In this document: positions 62,741 through 64,000 of the stretch, piece by piece
Position numbering within the stretch: the stretch's first letter is position 1
Layout of the letters: each line of letters opens with the position of its first letter
NCBI GenBank assembly: GCA_943333505.2
Contig: CALQTN020000009.1
Location: 1-64,000, forward strand
DNA from: Asaia bogorensis
GTDB taxonomy: Bacteria > Pseudomonadota > Alphaproteobacteria > Acetobacterales > Acetobacteraceae
Length of the DNA stretch: 64,000 nucleotides
Reading direction: 5' to 3'
The notes under the pieces: model-generated
Told to the model about the DNA's origin: nothing
The model's input: only the letters and a program-made list of their open reading frames with translations
Databases searched by the model: none
Program-made: the position numbers and the translations under genes

Positions 62741-63123
62741 TCATTGGCTCCAAGTGCCGAGGTCAAGGCGGCAAGATGCGGGGTGGCGGCGTCGGTGCTG
62801 GCAGCCTCGATCGCGCGATACTCGGCGACCAGGGCGGCGCCCGCCAGGGTCAGGCGCGCACCTCCGCCTCGCACGCCGCCGGCCGCGGTTGCGACAACGG
62901 GGGTGCCGAGATGGCGGTTGAGGTCTTCGACCAGTTCCCAGGCACGGCGGTAGGACATTTTGAGCACCCGGCCGGCGGCCGAAATCGAACCGCTACGGGC
63001 GATTTCCTCCAGCAATGCGACCTTCCCGGGGCCAATACGGGCGCCAGAGGCCAGATCGAGCCTAATGCTGATCCGGTGTGCCGGCGCTTGGGAGGGAACA
63101 GAACGGGAGGGGGTGATGGTCAT
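62737..63123 (-). CDS. ModE-like winged-helix regulator, DNA-binding domain only
   Basis: A 128-residue regulator of the ModE N-terminal type. The winged helix shows KVALLEEIARSGSISAAGRVLKMSYRRAWELV with the ModE/LysR-like helix-turn-helix, followed by GGVRGGGARLTLAG. The molybdate-binding (MOP) domains of full ModE are missing. It is divergent from a molybdopterin oxidoreductase gene (76 bp apart), a fitting target. Its stop overlaps msrC (ATGA). Confidence 0.82.
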   Translation of the reverse strand: MTITPSRSVPSQAPAHRISIRLDLASGARIGPGKVALLEEIARSGSISAAGRVLKMSYRRAWELVEDLNRHLGTPVVATAAGGVRGGGARLTLAGAALVAEYRAIEAASTDAATPHLAALTSALGANE

Positions 63124-63199
63124 ACCGGGGCAGCCAAACACGCGCGCGGTTGCGGATCAATGGGCAGTGTATCAATCTGCGCCGCTCAAACGTTCGGGG

Positions 63200-64000
63200 A
63201 TGCCTGCAGTGATCGCCATCCAGCATTCGGTTTGCCCGCATGATTGCCCGTCGACGTGCGCGCTGGAGGTCGAGGTGCATGATAGCGCACGGATCGGTGC
63301 GGTGCGCGGGGCGAAGGGCAATGACTATACCGCCGGGGTGATTTGCGGGAAGGTTTCGCGTTACGCCGAACGCGTCCATCATCCGGATCGGCTGACCCAT
63401 CCTTTGTTGCGCACCGGGCCGAAGGGAAGTGGGCAGTTTCGCCGGATTGGCTGGGACGAGGCGTTGGCGCGGATTGCCGACGCGTTCCAGCAGGCGGGGC
63501 GTGATCACGGGGCGCAAAGCGTGTGGCCCTATTATTATGCGGGGACGATGGGGCTGGTGCAGCGCGACGGGATTAACCGGCTGCGCCATGTCATGGGCTA
63601 TTCCCGGATGGGTAAGACGATTTGCACCGCCGTCTGCGAATCGGGCTGGCAAGCCGGGGTGGGGCGCTTTTCCGGGCCGGATTCGCGGGAGATGGCGCGG
63701 TCCGATCTGATTGTGGTCTGGGGCGGCAATCCGGTGGCGACCCAGGTCAACGCGATGACCCATATTACTCGGGCGCGGAAGGAACGCGGCGCCAAGCTGG
63801 TGGTAATCGATCCCTATCGCACCGGCACCGCCTTGGTCGCCGATATGCATCTGGCAATCCGGCCGGGCACTGACGCGGCCTTGGCATGCGCTGTCATGCA
63901 TATGGCGTTCCGCGATGGGCAGGCAGACCGCGCCTATATGGCAAAATACGCGGACTGCCCGGACCGGCTGGAAGCCCATCTGGCAACGCGCGGGCCTGCC
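63200..64000 (+). CDS. Molybdopterin oxidoreductase, N-terminal part (runs off the window)
   Basis: The first 267 residues of a DMSO-reductase-superfamily enzyme. A [4Fe-4S] site is given by Cys12, Cys16, Cys20 and Cys49 (CPHDCPSTC ... ICGK). The molybdopterin-binding domain continues with WDEALARIADAF and VVWGGNPVATQ. No Tat signal, so probably cytosolic. The physiological substrate is unknown. Frame open to the window end. Confidence 0.9.
   Translation, partial: MPAVIAIQHSVCPHDCPSTCALEVEVHDSARIGAVRGAKGNDYTAGVICGKVSRYAERVHHPDRLTHPLLRTGPKGSGQFRRIGWDEALARIADAFQQAGRDHGAQSVWPYYYAGTMGLVQRDGINRLRHVMGYSRMGKTICTAVCESGWQAGVGRFSGPDSREMARSDLIVVWGGNPVATQVNAMTHITRARKERGAKLVVIDPYRTGTALVADMHLAIRPGTDAALACAVMHMAFRDGQADRAYMAKYADCPDRLEAHLATRGPA

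Overview
The window is GC-rich chromosomal DNA of an alphaproteobacterium. I infer the order Rhodospirillales, most likely Acetobacteraceae or a close relative. The grounds are gene order (FYDLN-acid protein / AroA-like+Cmk / rpsA / S49 peptidase / ihfB / lapA / pyrF / trpF; and dnaB / alr / mlaE / mlaF / radA / cvpA / purF), a PhaB reductase, a complete paaABCDE set and glnK-amtB. No rRNA or CRISPR array is visible. One tRNA gene (Thr, TGT) lies near 30.1 kb.

Layout. 0-1 kb: edge of an IS630-type transposase and an orphan gene (orf A). 1-5.5 kb: amidase, FkbM methyltransferase, rlmN, an IalB-like exported protein and a FYDLN-acid protein. 5.6-12.7 kb: a rightward run of a degenerate AroA domain fused to cytidylate kinase, then rpsA, S49 peptidase, ihfB, lapA, pyrF, trpF and a DMT exporter. 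12.7-26.4 kb: mostly leftward housekeeping genes (mmcB, an apparently exported pterin dehydratase, phaB, an SDR without its catalytic lysine, purF, cvpA, radA, a ParE-type toxin-antitoxin pair, mlaFE, alr, dnaB, a SYLF lipoprotein-like protein and an ABC-2 exporter). 26.6-32.6 kb: phosphoesterase, heptose-kinase-like protein, HtrA protease, tRNA-Thr and a P1B-type metal ATPase with a hemerythrin tail. 32.7-37.1 kb: formamidase, a GatC/AtzG-like small subunit with its amidase behind a possible sigma-54 promoter, and a luciferase-like monooxygenase. 37.1-38.5 kb: an orphan endolysin-holin pair of gene-transfer-agent type. 38.6-50.3 kb: a catabolic block of paaABCDE, an exported protein, an ADP-forming acyl-CoA synthetase, a PcaIJ-type CoA transferase and an ACAD-ECH-ACAD trio. 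50.3-52.3 kb: an accessory patch with higA, a broken higB and orf B, a paralogue of orf A. 52.3-64 kb: porin, amtB-glnK, UbiH-type hydroxylase, gamma-glutamyltransferase, S9 peptidase, fused Dpp-type ATPases, a GAF-type methionine sulfoxide reductase, a ModE-like regulator and a molybdopterin oxidoreductase running off the edge.

How the genes fit together. The central accessory half is built around acquiring carbon and nitrogen from amides, aromatic acids and peptides. Two amidases and a formamidase release ammonium; AmtB/GlnK import and sense it, with a good sigma-54 promoter before glnK. PaaABCDE epoxidises phenylacetyl-CoA, and the following CoA ligase, CoA transferase and paired acyl-CoA dehydrogenases could process the resulting acyl-CoAs. 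No paaK, paaG, paaZ, paaH or paaJ is present here.

The least explained signals are (1) the AroA-like pseudo-domain on Cmk; (2) the paralogous orphan genes orf A and orf B, which share a promoter lying directly against the start codon and a common box after the stop; (3) a dispersed double-hairpin repeat whose ends coincide with stop codons of neighbouring genes; and (4) the isolated lysis cassette. All functional calls rest on reading the translations; no database search was run.
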